64,000 bases of DNA from an uncultured Porphyromonadaceae bacterium (lineage in GTDB: Bacteria > Bacteroidota > Bacteroidia > Bacteroidales > Barnesiellaceae_A), in NCBI GenBank assembly GCA_900538705.1, contig UPZG01000001.1:1116001-1180000 (forward strand), in the 5' to 3' direction. The stretch's first letter is position 1, and the number at the start of each line of letters is the position of its first letter. Position numbers and translations under genes: made by a program. The notes under the pieces are model-generated. The model was not told where the DNA came from, did no database searches, and was given only the letters and a program-made list of their open reading frames with translations. This document shows, piece after piece, positions 17,778 to 27,505 of this stretch.

Positions 17778-18998
17778 ATGAGAATGGAAACAAGCTACAT
17801 AGAGGATAATTGGGATGATAAGGCTTTTGCTCTATTTATCGAAGAGCATCTTCATGACAACGTTGCAATGCTACGGTTAAAAAAATGGAAACCGCTGCCT
17901 TTCCCTGTGGATCTTGCCATTACACAAATTGAAACTCGAAAAAAATTATCTGTAAAATTACCATCGATATACAATAAGATTATTGTGCCTTCACAGATTG
18001 CAGCGGAACAATGTTCGTCTGAGGCAACTGCTATATATAAACAGAAATTAGTCGAAGGCCAAAGTCTTTGCGACCTTACTGGCGGTATGGGTATAGATAT
18101 ATATTTCATGTCAGCAACAGTTGAACAAGCAGTTTATGTAGAACAGAATGAGCTCTATTGTCATATAGCCAGTCGTAATTTCTCTGCATTGGGGCGCAAT
18201 AATATTTATATAATTAATGATGATTGTGTAGAATATATTAGGCGTATCGACAAGCATTTCGATACAATCTTTATTGATCCGGCTCGACGAGATAAGCAAA
18301 ACGGTCGTGTATATGCTCTTAGAGAATGTTCTCCTGACGTTATTTCTATTCTACAACCTATCTTGGACAAATGTAACCGACTTATAATCAAAGCATCAAC
18401 TATGGCCGATATAACTCAAATACGTAAGGAGTTGGGCGACCATATTCGTTGCGACATTCACATAGTTTCGGTAAGAAACGAATGTAAAGAGATTTTAGTC
18501 GTTATTGATAGCGATAACTCGTGCGAGAATGGAATCGTATGTGCTATGATAGATAAAGACGGCAAAACGGTTACATGCCGTTTTCATCATGATATTGAAG
18601 AAAATTTGCCTTATCAGCTGGCAGATAAGGTGTTGTCTTATATCTATGAGCCTGATGCAGCCTTGCTTAAAAGTGGAATGTATAAAAGTATATCAGAACA
18701 ATACAACCTCAGTAAACTACATAAAAACAGCCATTTATATACATCTGATTCATATTGCCCACAATTTCCAGGCCGATGCTTTGAAGTAATAGAAGTGTTA
18801 CCTTTTGCTTCGAAAGTATGTCGTAGCATTGCTAAGAAATATTCCCTGTGTAACGTGTCTACCCGTAATTTCCCTTTATCCAGCGCACAGTTGAAGGAAA
18901 AGCTCGGTGTTAAAGATGGAGGTGATATATACCTTTTTGCCACGACCGATGTCCATAATTCGCATATAATGATTATAGGGAAAAAAGATAGCGAATAA
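17778..18998 (+). CDS. SAM-dependent methyltransferase with THUMP-like domain (PG1098 type)
   Basis: The 406-residue protein has a class I methyltransferase core: motif I as LCDLTGGMGIDIYFMS near residues 97-112, the acidic end of strand 2 (AVYVEQNELY), and IFIDPARRD near residue 165, a DPAR-type variant of motif IV. The N-terminal 70 residues match the start of Bacteroidota proteins of the PG1098 type. The C-terminal 80 or so residues are the THUMP-like region, with KVCRSIAKKYSL and STRNFPLSSAQLKEKLG. The family probably acts on RNA, but the target is unknown. It has a single-gene setting and converges with pyrD. I choose ATG 17778; an ATG at 17744 is out of frame. Confidence 0.85.
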   Translation: MRMETSYIEDNWDDKAFALFIEEHLHDNVAMLRLKKWKPLPFPVDLAITQIETRKKLSVKLPSIYNKIIVPSQIAAEQCSSEATAIYKQKLVEGQSLCDLTGGMGIDIYFMSATVEQAVYVEQNELYCHIASRNFSALGRNNIYIINDDCVEYIRRIDKHFDTIFIDPARRDKQNGRVYALRECSPDVISILQPILDKCNRLIIKASTMADITQIRKELGDHIRCDIHIVSVRNECKEILVVIDSDNSCENGIVCAMIDKDGKTVTCRFHHDIEENLPYQLADKVLSYIYEPDAALLKSGMYKSISEQYNLSKLHKNSHLYTSDSYCPQFPGRCFEVIEVLPFASKVCRSIAKKYSLCNVSTRNFPLSSAQLKEKLGVKDGGDIYLFATTDVHNSHIMIIGKKDSE

Positions 18999-19058
18999 GG
19001 ATTGTCTCGATATATCCTCAATCGCAATCTTTTTTGAGGTAGTTTTATATGAGAGCGT

Positions 19059-19973
19059 TTAGTCGGTTTCTAAAGCTCCTATTATATCTGTAACTGATGT
19101 AAAACCGTGTCGGTTCAGATAGTTATCGATACCATCTATAACCTTTATGGTTATAGCCGGATCTATAAAATTGGCTGTCCCTATCTGTATGGCCGACGCT
19201 CCTGCCAAAAAGAATTCTATAGCATCCTCGGCCGAAGATATTCCGCCCAGACCTATTACAGGAATTTTTACTGCATGAGCCACTTGCCAAACCATACGCA
19301 AGGCAATAGGTTTGACACAAGCACCCGACAATCCTCCAGTAACTGTCGATAGCAAAGCTCTCCGACGTTCTGCATCTATTGCCATACCCATAAGTGTATT
19401 GATGAGAGATACCGAATCTGCACCTTCTGCCTCTACGGCCAATGCTATTTCGGCAATATTTGTCACATTTGGAGATAGTTTCACGATCAACGTTTTCGGA
19501 TATACTTTTCGCACTGCTTTTACAACTGAGGCAGCACCGGCACATGATGTACCGAAAGCCATCCCTCCCTGTTTCACATTGGGGCAAGATATATTTAGTT
19601 CTATGGCCGGTATAGCCGGAAGCGATGCTATTCTTTCGGCAGTGGCCACATAATCATCGATGCAAGCGCCTGATACGTTGACAATAATATGAGTATCTAT
19701 GTCTTTTATCTCAGGATAGATGTGCTCAGCAAAATAATCGACCCCTTTATTTTGCAAACCTACGGCATTAAGCATGCCTGAAGGCGTCTCAGCCATACGT
19801 GGGTATGGATTACCTTCACGAGCCTCAAGTGTCGTACCCTTTACTATGATGCCGCCTAAACGCGACAAATCTATAAAATCGGCAAACTCTATGCCATAAC
19901 CAAATGTCCCGGAGGCTGTCATTACAGGATTTTTTAACTGTAAGCCTCCTATTTCTACTTTCAGATTTGCCAT
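19059..19973 (-). CDS. pyrD: Dihydroorotate dehydrogenase, catalytic subunit (class 1B)
   Basis: This 304-residue FMN enzyme oxidises dihydroorotate to orotate in pyrimidine synthesis. Visible family features are NPVMTASGTFGYG (FMN phosphate side), NISCPNVKQGG, and the active-site Cys in AFGTSCAGA, typical of class 1 enzymes in place of Ser. Later come IVKLSPNVTNI and GLGGISSAEDAIEF with the FMN-binding glycines. The gene overlaps pyrK by 13 bases, which with the presence of PyrK identifies the NAD-linked class 1B form. Confidence 0.97.
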   Translation of the reverse strand: MANLKVEIGGLQLKNPVMTASGTFGYGIEFADFIDLSRLGGIIVKGTTLEAREGNPYPRMAETPSGMLNAVGLQNKGVDYFAEHIYPEIKDIDTHIIVNVSGACIDDYVATAERIASLPAIPAIELNISCPNVKQGGMAFGTSCAGAASVVKAVRKVYPKTLIVKLSPNVTNIAEIALAVEAEGADSVSLINTLMGMAIDAERRRALLSTVTGGLSGACVKPIALRMVWQVAHAVKIPVIGLGGISSAEDAIEFFLAGASAIQIGTANFIDPAITIKVIDGIDNYLNRHGFTSVTDIIGALETD

Positions 19974-20740
19974 GTCAGTTGTTCTATATTAAATATAGGT
20001 CCCTCTTTACACACACATACATGACCCTGTGTAGTCTTCTCTACACAACACAAACATGCTCCTACGCCGCACGCCATTGTATTTTCGAGCGATACCTCAC
20101 AAGGTATATTTTTTTGTTTGGCAACTTTAGCTACAGCCACCATCATAGGTTTAGGCCCGCAGGCATATATATACGAGAAGTCTTCGTTCCATATAGAGTG
20201 CTGCGTTACAACTCCTTTCTCGCCGCAAGAGCCGTCATCGGTAGCTATGTGTACTTTACCTATCGTTGAGAACTCTTCGAGTTGGAGTAAATCTTTTTTA
20301 CTGCGTGCTCCCAATAAAAATTGAGGAGTATATCCTTGCTGCAACAGTAGCTTACCCCAGTATAGTAAGGGCGCTACGCCTACGCCACCTCCGACAAGGA
20401 GCGGACTAAGGTCTTTATGGCCGGGATAAGAAAAGGTATTACCCAAAGGTACAACCATGTTGATTATCGCACCAGCAGGCATTGCAGCTAAATGTCTTGT
20501 CCCTTCGCCAGCTTTGCGAATAAGCAACCATAGTTCATTTCGCTTCAGGTCGACATTATGTATTGATATAGGACGACGCAGATATGTCTTAGGAGAATCA
20601 GGTACAAGTATATTGACAAACTGTCCGGGCAACATGGGCGGCAGAGGCGACCCGTCGGTCGGCGTCAATTTCAATAAAACGTATGCATCGTGCAACGCCT
20701 TATTTTCCGTAAGAGTAAAATCGAGAATATATTTTTTCAT
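19961..20740 (-). CDS. pyrK: Dihydroorotate dehydrogenase electron transfer subunit
   Basis: PyrK carries FAD and a [2Fe-2S] cluster and passes electrons from PyrD to NAD. The 259 residues show the ferredoxin-reductase fold: FAD-binding barrel with YLRRPISIHNVD (the RxxS-type motif), LLVGGGVGVAPLLYWGK as the NAD-binding loop, and the C-terminal cluster-binding CGVGACLCCVEKT with a fourth Cys in GHVCVCKEG. It is the first gene of a two-gene operon with pyrD. Confidence 0.96.
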   Translation of the reverse strand: MKKYILDFTLTENKALHDAYVLLKLTPTDGSPLPPMLPGQFVNILVPDSPKTYLRRPISIHNVDLKRNELWLLIRKAGEGTRHLAAMPAGAIINMVVPLGNTFSYPGHKDLSPLLVGGGVGVAPLLYWGKLLLQQGYTPQFLLGARSKKDLLQLEEFSTIGKVHIATDDGSCGEKGVVTQHSIWNEDFSYIYACGPKPMMVAVAKVAKQKNIPCEVSLENTMACGVGACLCCVEKTTQGHVCVCKEGPIFNIEQLTWQI

Positions 20741-20780
20741 TATACTACACGAATGTATTGTGAGGCATCCAAATCGGTCA

Positions 20781-20788
20781 CAAAGATA
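20781..20788 (-). promoter_or_regulatory. Promoter -7 element of pyrK-pyrD
   Basis: TATCTTTG on the minus strand, 40 bases before the pyrK start. No exact -33 TTTG at 19-21 bases. Confidence 0.45.
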
Positions 20789-20824
20789 AGCAAACCTTTT
20801 GAAAAAGTGTTTGGCGATCTATCG

Positions 20825-21349
20825 CTACTTTTGAGGAGTCGTAACCGTTTTGCTATTTACAAAACTTTCAAATGTATTGTCATCATAGAACACAATGATT
20901 TTTGTAATTCGAGGAGAATTTTTTTCTTGCGACATTGCTATTTGCATATTGTCGTTCGACGTACTTGCGGCTCTGGCTTTTTTTGTATTGGGAATATCGA
21001 TGACATGTGACATACCTTTTGGTTCAACACTTACAGAAGGCATCATATCAGGTTCAATATCCATATTAAAGAAATTCAGCTCTGATTGATGATTTGACTG
21101 CTCATTATTCTCTTCGCCCGGCGAAGATGTCAGCATCTCGCCTTCGCCCCATAATAACCATACAATAGACAAATCGGGGTATGCTTGATGTATTTTCGAT
21201 ATAATATCGCTACTGATAGTTTTATCGTCTCTTTTATCACTACTTTTTGTAAGTTGTGAAAAGGTAGAGCGCGGAATTCCTGCGTTATCAGCAAATCGCG
21301 ACGGTATAAGCCGCTTATATTCCATGTATTTTTTGAGCCTTGATATCAT
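20825..21349 (-). CDS. Helix-turn-helix transcriptional regulator
   Basis: The 174-residue protein has an N-terminal HTH of the phage-repressor/XRE type (MISRLKKYMEYKRLIPSRFA, then NAGIPRSTFSQLTKS), followed by a helix with TISSDIISKIHQAYPDLS and IVWLLWGEGEML. The middle is a low-complexity linker rich in Glu, Asn and Ser. The C-terminal 25 residues (ITKIIVFYDDNTFESFVN) form a short beta element seen in many Bacteroidota HTH proteins. There is no peptidase domain as in LexA or CI, so ligand-induced cleavage is unlikely. Its own promoter contains a perfect palindrome over the -33 box, which suggests self-repression. Targets are unknown. Confidence 0.8.
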   Translation of the reverse strand: MISRLKKYMEYKRLIPSRFADNAGIPRSTFSQLTKSSDKRDDKTISSDIISKIHQAYPDLSIVWLLWGEGEMLTSSPGEENNEQSNHQSELNFFNMDIEPDMMPSVSVEPKGMSHVIDIPNTKKARAASTSNDNMQIAMSQEKNSPRITKIIVFYDDNTFESFVNSKTVTTPQK

Positions 21350-21394
21350 ATAAAAATCTCCACTAGTAGATACATCATTACGAATTATAGTTCA

Positions 21395-21426
21395 CAAATA
21401 TAATCTTTATAATCCTAATTTGCAAA
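21395..21426 (-). promoter_or_regulatory. Bacteroidota promoter of the HTH regulator, with palindromic operator candidate
   Basis: On the minus strand TTTG (21426-21423), a 20-base spacer and TATATTTG (21402-21395) match the consensus exactly. The 12-base palindrome AATTTGCAAATT (21417-21428) covers the -33 box, a natural place for a repressor to bind. Confidence 0.7.
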
Positions 21427-22024
21427 TTTACAATTACGAACTACGAATACATGCTTTTTGTTTATCGTAACGCAAAAATAAAAAGGCCAAGCATATAAAT
21501 GGTTAAAATAAAATTTATATATACAATTACAATATGCTTATAATCACAATTTTATAATATAGAAAATATCCATATATTGCTAATATATTGGCGATGAAAG
21601 AAAATCATATTGGAATGTACTTTATATATGCACGCATAATCCATTATAATATAGTATATTGCGACGTTAAAATGACAGTACTATAAATGCTTGTTTGGTG
21701 ACAATTCCGTGATTTGGTATTTCTTTATTCGTATTTTTGAATCAAATACAAAAATTCTAAAATACATATCATTATACGTATTTTAGAATTCATGACGCGC
21801 GAAAAATTATATAATATTAGTACTCCCCTACCACCATATTTGCTATTTGGCAAATAGTCTAAGTGATGAGATTGTGATATTTTTGTACGTTGGCAGACTG
21901 TTAGTCATGCATCGAAATCATATCACCTATCATATTATCAAAACTTTGTTAGATATTATAGACCAGGTAGTCTATTATTGTATCTGGTAAATCGGCTTTG
22001 TCGACTAATCTATGTCATGTATAG
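21427..22024. other. Long AT-rich intergenic region with an inverted repeat
   Basis: About 600 bases without a convincing gene. A perfect 12-base inverted repeat (ATTCTAAAATAC at 21754-21765, GTATTTTAGAAT at 21778-21789) with a 12-base loop is the clearest structure. A second short dyad (ATTTGC at 21839-21844, GCAAAT at 21850-21855) lies further on. A 21-codon frame at 21791-21856 is too short to support. No known RNA family is recognised. Confidence 0.5.
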
Positions 22025-22065
22025 TAAATAAAAAAGAAAAAGGAAGAGTGTGTACCCACTCTTCC
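22025..22065 (-). terminator. Rho-independent terminator of uvrA
   Basis: GGAAGAGTG (22042-22050) and CACTCTTCC (22057-22065) form a 9-base perfect stem with a 6-base loop. On the minus strand it is followed by CTTTTTCTTTTTTATTTA, 60 bases after the uvrA stop. Confidence 0.85.
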
Positions 22066-22124
22066 CTATAACTCGTGTATAGCCACATGCTATTTATATG
22101 GCAATACCATATCACAACACCTTT

Positions 22125-24950
22125 TTATTCGAGCTCTTTTTTCAAATATTCCGTAGTATAGGTGTGCGATGTAGCGCATACCTCCTCGGGAGTTCCACAG
22201 GCAAGTACTACACCTCCATTACGTCCGCCTTCGGGTCCCATATCAATGATATAATCGGCACATTTTATCACATCCATATTATGTTCTATTACTATCACCG
22301 TATTACCTTTATCGGTCAGTTTATTCAGGACACTCAGTAATACTCTTATGTCTTCGAAATGCAATCCTGTAGTAGGTTCATCTAATATATATACTGTTTC
22401 ACCCGTATCTCTTTTTGCAAGTTCGGTCGCTAATTTTACACGTTGGCTTTCGCCTCCCGATAAGGTGGTAGAAGGCTGCCCCAACTTGATATATCCCAGC
22501 CCCACTTCTTGCAATACTTTTATCTTATTCAGCACAACAGGGATATTCTCAAAAAATTCTACCGCTTGGTTAATGGTCATATCCAATACATCAGCAATAG
22601 ATTTTCCTTTGAATCGGACCTCAAGCGTTTCACGGTTATATCGCTTCCCATGACAAACCTCACAAGGAACATATACATCGGGCAAGAAATTCATAGCAAT
22701 AGTCTTGTAGCCGTTTCCCGAGCAGGCCTCACATCGTCCCCCTGCAACATTAAATGAAAATCGACCAGCTTTATACCCTCTTATTTTTGCTTCGGGTGAC
22801 TCAACAAATAAGTTACGAATATCTGAAAATACGCCGGTGTATGTTGCCGGATTAGAACGAGGCGATCTGCCTAAAGGCGATTGGTCTACGGTAACTACCT
22901 TGTCGACATATTCCAGGCCCTCGATAGATTTATATGGCAAGGGATCTTGGAGTGAACGGTAAAAACGTTGGCTCAATATAGGTTGCAATGTCGCATTAAT
23001 AAGAGTCGATTTACCGCTACCCGATACACCTGTAACACAGATAAAACATCCTAACGGAAATTTTACAGTCACATCTTTCAGATTGTTGCCTGTAGCACCC
23101 GATAAAGTCAGGAAATGGCCGTTCCCTTTTCGTCGTTGTTGCGGAACATTGATTTTTACTCCACTCTGTGGATTCAGATAATCGGCCGTTAGTGTATGAC
23201 TTCGCATCAGTTCGGCAGGAGTTCCAGCAAAGACTACATATCCCCCATTGCGTCCGGCTTGCGGCCCCATATCTATTACATAGTCAGAAGCCAGCATCAT
23301 ATCTTTGTCATGTTCTACGACTATAATAGTATTGCCAATATCTCGTAATGATTTCAACGAATTGATTAAACGGATATTGTCACGCTGATGCAATCCTATA
23401 CTTGGTTCGTCGAGAATATATAATACATTGACGAGCTGTGAACCTATTTGTGTGGCTAATCTTATACGCTGACTTTCGCCGCCCGATAATGTCGCTGATG
23501 CACGATTCAGATTCAGGTAGTCAAGTCCAACTGTCGTCAGGAAATGCAATCTACTGCGTATCTCCTTCAAAATTTCAGTCGCTATCTTGCGTTGCCAATC
23601 ATTCAATTTCTCTTCAATCGTATCGACCCACGTTGTCAAATCGGCAATATCCATAGATGCCAAATCGGCAATATTCTTTCCATCTATGCGATAATGCAGA
23701 GCCTCTTTATTGAGACGCTTGCCATTACAGGTCGGGCATGTAACCACAGAAACAAATTGTCCGGCCCATTTCTGAGCCGATGCCGAAGCCTCGCCCTGCT
23801 GTTGCATCTCGATGTATTTTACAAGGCCATCGAATGTCATAAAATAGTCTGAATAGCCTTCAGGGTCATCTTTCAGTACCAATCGGTCGTCGCAGCCATT
23901 CAATATCTCATCGAGAGCTTCATCGGGAATGTCTTTCAGAGGAGTCTTCAATGTTACGCCGTGGCGTTCGCATATAGCCTCGATTTGTCCAAATATCAAC
24001 GATTTTTTATATTTACCCAATGCCGTGATACCGCCATTATATATAGAGCGTTCCATATCGGGCATTATTTTGTCTTTGTCTATTACATTGATATATCCCA
24101 GCCCCTTACATTGCGGGCAAGCGCCCAATGGCGAATTAAACGAGAAATTATGCGGTGCAGGCTCACTATAAGACAAGCCGGTCACGGGGTCCATCAGCGA
24201 ACGGCTATAATGTCGCACCTCATTTGCTTCGGCATCATATATCATGATAAGTCCGTCGCCTTGTTTCATAGCAGTCGCTATGCTCTCCTTGACACGTTGA
24301 TAATTTTTCCCCGTAATAATCAGTTTATCTACCACGAGTTCTACACTATGGTTCTTATATCGGTCGAGTTTCATTCCCGGCACAATCTCGTGCAACTCTC
24401 CATCGACCCTCACAGTAAGAAAACCCTTGCGACGCATTTGCTCAAAGAGCTCCTTATAATGGCCTTTGCGGTTCTTTACCAATGGCGATAATATATATAC
24501 CTTTTTATTATCGTATCGCTCCATGATAAGCGATTGTATTTGCTCTTCGGTATATTTCACCATTTTCTCGCCAGAGAGGTACGAATAAGCCTCACCGATA
24601 CGCGCATAAAGCAACCGAAGAAAATCGAAAACTTCTGTCACGGTACCTACCGTAGAACGCGGGTTACGATTGGTCGTTTTTTGCTCTATCGAAATAACCG
24701 GACTCAATCCTGTGATTTTGTCAACATCAGGACGCTCCATACTACCCAGCATATTACGAGCATATGCTGAGAAAGTTTCTATATATCGGCGTTGCCCCTC
24801 GGCAAAGATGGTATCAAAAGCCAGCGACGATTTGCCGCTACCGCTCAGTCCCGTTATGACAGTAAGCGAGTTCCGCGGTATTACGACATCGATATTCTTC
24901 AGATTATGAACTCTTGCGCCATATACTTCTATTTTCTCATCCCCTTTCAT
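22125..24950 (-). CDS. uvrA: Excinuclease ABC subunit A
   Basis: UvrA finds bulky DNA damage and loads UvrB in nucleotide excision repair. The 941-residue protein has two ABC ATPase units. The first Walker A is GLSGSGKSSLAFDTIFAEGQ near residue 36 with signature LSGGESQRIRLATQIGSQL. The second is GVSGSGKSTLINATL with LSGGESQRVKLATELAKR and ILDEPTTGLHFEDI. Zinc-binding Cys pairs are present (CPQCKGLG, CPTCNGKR, CEACSGNG, CEVCHGKRY). I start at ATG 24950 (MKGDEKIEVYGARVHNLKNI); a longer frame to 24977 would overlap the upstream gene. It follows the lytic transglycosylase gene by 11 bases and may share its transcript. Confidence 0.97.
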   Translation of the reverse strand: MKGDEKIEVYGARVHNLKNIDVVIPRNSLTVITGLSGSGKSSLAFDTIFAEGQRRYIETFSAYARNMLGSMERPDVDKITGLSPVISIEQKTTNRNPRSTVGTVTEVFDFLRLLYARIGEAYSYLSGEKMVKYTEEQIQSLIMERYDNKKVYILSPLVKNRKGHYKELFEQMRRKGFLTVRVDGELHEIVPGMKLDRYKNHSVELVVDKLIITGKNYQRVKESIATAMKQGDGLIMIYDAEANEVRHYSRSLMDPVTGLSYSEPAPHNFSFNSPLGACPQCKGLGYINVIDKDKIMPDMERSIYNGGITALGKYKKSLIFGQIEAICERHGVTLKTPLKDIPDEALDEILNGCDDRLVLKDDPEGYSDYFMTFDGLVKYIEMQQQGEASASAQKWAGQFVSVVTCPTCNGKRLNKEALHYRIDGKNIADLASMDIADLTTWVDTIEEKLNDWQRKIATEILKEIRSRLHFLTTVGLDYLNLNRASATLSGGESQRIRLATQIGSQLVNVLYILDEPSIGLHQRDNIRLINSLKSLRDIGNTIIVVEHDKDMMLASDYVIDMGPQAGRNGGYVVFAGTPAELMRSHTLTADYLNPQSGVKINVPQQRRKGNGHFLTLSGATGNNLKDVTVKFPLGCFICVTGVSGSGKSTLINATLQPILSQRFYRSLQDPLPYKSIEGLEYVDKVVTVDQSPLGRSPRSNPATYTGVFSDIRNLFVESPEAKIRGYKAGRFSFNVAGGRCEACSGNGYKTIAMNFLPDVYVPCEVCHGKRYNRETLEVRFKGKSIADVLDMTINQAVEFFENIPVVLNKIKVLQEVGLGYIKLGQPSTTLSGGESQRVKLATELAKRDTGETVYILDEPTTGLHFEDIRVLLSVLNKLTDKGNTVIVIEHNMDVIKCADYIIDMGPEGGRNGGVVLACGTPEEVCATSHTYTTEYLKKELE

Positions 24951-24961
24951 CTCATATTTTT

Positions 24962-25942
24962 CTATTTTACCACCCACTCCTTACGATGAGTCTTGTACTT
25001 ACGTTCGGGTGTATAATACATATCTTTCTCTACGGGTATTTGTATAATATATTTTTTTCTGCTTTTATCTGGCATACTACGAGCCCTCAACCACGGATTA
25101 AACTCTTTCAGTTGGAAATATGTAGTACCTTGTTGTTGTGCCCATTCGGCCAAGTTTTCTATTGTTGTATCAGCTTCTACACTTCTTGTTTTTATAGGTT
25201 GATATAATTGATTTTCTTTTAGTACAAAGCCATAATCGGCAGGATGTGCAAGCACTTGCTTAATAGCCAAGATGCGAAATATGTATCGTGATGTTTCTTC
25301 ATTCAAATACAAATCAATAGCACGTTCCTCACCCTGCTTCTCCACTTCAGTTGTAATACGTCCCATACCGGCATTATACGAAGCTGCGGCATTAATCCAA
25401 CTGCCATATTTAGCATAAGCCTTTTTCAAATATTTGCAAGCAGCAATGGTTGCCTTTTCTACATTATATCGTTCGTCTATATAATCATTAACTTCAAGCC
25501 CATACTGACGCGCTGTTTTTGGCATAAACTGCCATATACCAGCTGCTCCGGCGCCAGAGTATGCCCGCGGATTGAAATGACTTTCGATGGCAGCCAGGTA
25601 TATAAAGTCGGCCGGAATACCTTGTTTTTTCAGAATTGGCTCTATGACAGGCATATATCGGTTAGCTCTTTTTAGTGTCAATAAAGTAGTGCTATGCATG
25701 TAGCAAGTAGCTGTAAGCTCTCGCTCATAACGCTCATAGAGGTCGTATCTACTCAGCTCTATTGTTTCGCCAGCGAAACTCACTTTAGAGGGCACATCGG
25801 GAATGGAAAATGAAAACGATATATCCATTTCATCTTTCTCATTTATCACTTTGGCCGATATGAAACTGGCTGCCACTATTACCACTTCCACCAATATAAC
25901 TATCGAGAAGAGATTCTTTATAAATTTATTACCCCACATCAT
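24962..25942 (-). CDS. Membrane-bound lytic transglycosylase (SLT domain)
   Basis: The 326-residue protein cleaves peptidoglycan glycan strands with formation of anhydro ends. An N-terminal hydrophobic segment (NLFSIVILVEVVIVAASFIS) anchors or exports it. The SLT domain spans about residues 95-230: catalytic Glu in AAIESHFNPRAYSGAGAAG, then GIWQFMPKTARQYGL and AAASYNAGMGRI. A LysM-like C-terminal region (TTIENLAEWAQQQGTTYFQL, YIIQIPVEKDMYY) probably binds cell wall. It sits between a type IX cargo-like gene and uvrA with gaps of 11 bases, so the three look like one operon although they have no obvious common task. Confidence 0.93.
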   Translation of the reverse strand: MMWGNKFIKNLFSIVILVEVVIVAASFISAKVINEKDEMDISFSFSIPDVPSKVSFAGETIELSRYDLYERYERELTATCYMHSTTLLTLKRANRYMPVIEPILKKQGIPADFIYLAAIESHFNPRAYSGAGAAGIWQFMPKTARQYGLEVNDYIDERYNVEKATIAACKYLKKAYAKYGSWINAAASYNAGMGRITTEVEKQGEERAIDLYLNEETSRYIFRILAIKQVLAHPADYGFVLKENQLYQPIKTRSVEADTTIENLAEWAQQQGTTYFQLKEFNPWLRARSMPDKSRKKYIIQIPVEKDMYYTPERKYKTHRKEWVVK

Positions 25943-25953
25943 ATTATATAAAG

Positions 25954-27297
25954 TTATTGTTGTTTTTGCTTATTACTTCGTGAACGCAATATATTTATGT
26001 GGCCATTGCGTTTATACTCTACGCCATCGGCACCACGTGCCTCTATGACATAATAATACACCCCCGGCGATACTAGTCGTCCGTTATGCTTGCCATCCCA
26101 TCCGTCTCCCGGATTTTCGCTATAGTACATTTGTACGCCCCATTTATCAAAAATCCAGCATCGAAACTCCACAATCGATTTATAAGCCACTTTCCACTCA
26201 TCGTTCTTGCCATCTATCGTACCAGGAGAGAAGGCATTGGGCATCTCCAAACTTGAAGTACCTATTGTAATGACAAATGGTTCTCCTTCATACACACAAG
26301 ATTCATTATTGCTCACAGCGACCAATCTTACATAGTAAGTCCCTTCCTCGCGAAATGTATAACGCAATACATCGTCATTATACCGTCGCATGATATCAGA
26401 GAAGTCCTGGTTGCGCGAGAATTGCCACTCTACATGCGTTACAGCATCGGTATAATATGCATCAAATTCTATTTCGGCAGGAGCCGACCCTCCCAAAGAC
26501 TCGGGCTGACGGTCTATCTCGTTTTCAGCATCTCTGTATGTTTGTGTTGCTATGCCTTGTGCTTCTACAGCATAAGTTACATATTCGGCTGATGTGACGC
26601 TCTGTAAGGGCAATCCCCAAGCTCGCAAAAAAAGGTCGCCTTCGACCGTAAAGGTCGTATTACACAATGGCGCCGTAATCGGATATGTAGCCGAAAATTG
26701 GTTAAGCGTTTCTGTACGAGGTATCTCTTCGTATTGCAATGCCGATTCATTCCATTGTAATGTGTTATACGAAATGGTAATATCTCGGTTTACTTCGTGT
26801 GGCAACATGCTGTTGAATGCATAATATACCATTTCATCGCCAGTGCCTTCAATGTGAACAGTCGCCACATCACAAGCCGGGGCATCTTCTGCCACAGATA
26901 CTGATGATAGTATCAAAGGATACTTGATATAATCTATAATCCATACATAATAAGGCGTACCGTTCTGAACAGCGACATAACCACACTCACTTTGCGTGAG
27001 AGGTAGTGTCGAATAATGAGCTGTTTGTGTTGCATTTGTAATAGGGTTTACCACATCGTCAAACGTATACCACGTAATAGCCGACGTGTTAGGGCCATCA
27101 AACCGTAAACTTTTTCCGGATGTACCATACACTACAATGACAGCATTCAGCCCCGATGTCGAAGGATATTCTTCGAAATAAGTATATGCAAGTCCGTCGC
27201 CTCCTTCTACCGAGAACCGCTGCGCAGTTCCCATGAAGAACGATAAGAGAAATAATAATGATAGCCCCCTTCTTATAGAATAACTCAGTAGTTTCAT
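25954..27297 (-). CDS. Secreted protein with type IX secretion type B C-terminal domain (gliding motility-associated C-terminal domain)
   Basis: I start at ATG 27297 (MKLLSYSIRRGLSLLFLLSF, a signal peptide), giving 447 residues; upstream in-frame starts to 27363 lack sense before a signal peptide. The body shows beta-rich Ig or PKD-like segments, including TFREEGTYYVRLVAVSNNES near residue 345. The last 90 residues fit the type B sorting domain: MPNAFSPGTIDGKNDEWKVA, CWIFDKWGVQMYYS, PGDGWDGKHNGRLVSPGVYY and a basic tail. Such proteins are exported to the surface by the type IX system. The cargo function is unknown. Confidence 0.85.
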   Translation of the reverse strand: MKLLSYSIRRGLSLLFLLSFFMGTAQRFSVEGGDGLAYTYFEEYPSTSGLNAVIVVYGTSGKSLRFDGPNTSAITWYTFDDVVNPITNATQTAHYSTLPLTQSECGYVAVQNGTPYYVWIIDYIKYPLILSSVSVAEDAPACDVATVHIEGTGDEMVYYAFNSMLPHEVNRDITISYNTLQWNESALQYEEIPRTETLNQFSATYPITAPLCNTTFTVEGDLFLRAWGLPLQSVTSAEYVTYAVEAQGIATQTYRDAENEIDRQPESLGGSAPAEIEFDAYYTDAVTHVEWQFSRNQDFSDIMRRYNDDVLRYTFREEGTYYVRLVAVSNNESCVYEGEPFVITIGTSSLEMPNAFSPGTIDGKNDEWKVAYKSIVEFRCWIFDKWGVQMYYSENPGDGWDGKHNGRLVSPGVYYYVIEARGADGVEYKRNGHINILRSRSNKQKQQ

Positions 27298-27438
27298 ATC
27301 ATGCTTTTTTATGTAACGCATATAGCCCCATAATATTATTGGTGAGTACTTCACGAGAAACAAAAGTAATCATTTCTTTTGTAATAATATACCGCTCGGC
27401 TACATGAACTATATTTTAATACATAAACTGCATAACGC

Positions 27439-27470
27439 TTTGCATAAGACTACTTTTATTCATAACTTTG
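27439..27470 (+). promoter_or_regulatory. Bacteroidota promoter of the LysM protein operon
   Basis: TTTG at 27439-27442, a 20-base spacer and TAACTTTG at 27463-27470 match the consensus exactly, 35 bases before the start codon. Confidence 0.8.
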
Positions 27471-27505
27471 TAACTCTTTTTCGAGAGTGCTAAAACCAAT
27501 AAAGC

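Noticed and set aside
21791..21856. A 21-codon frame in the long AT-rich gap.
   Set aside because: Too short, with no start-site signal and no recognisable peptide class.
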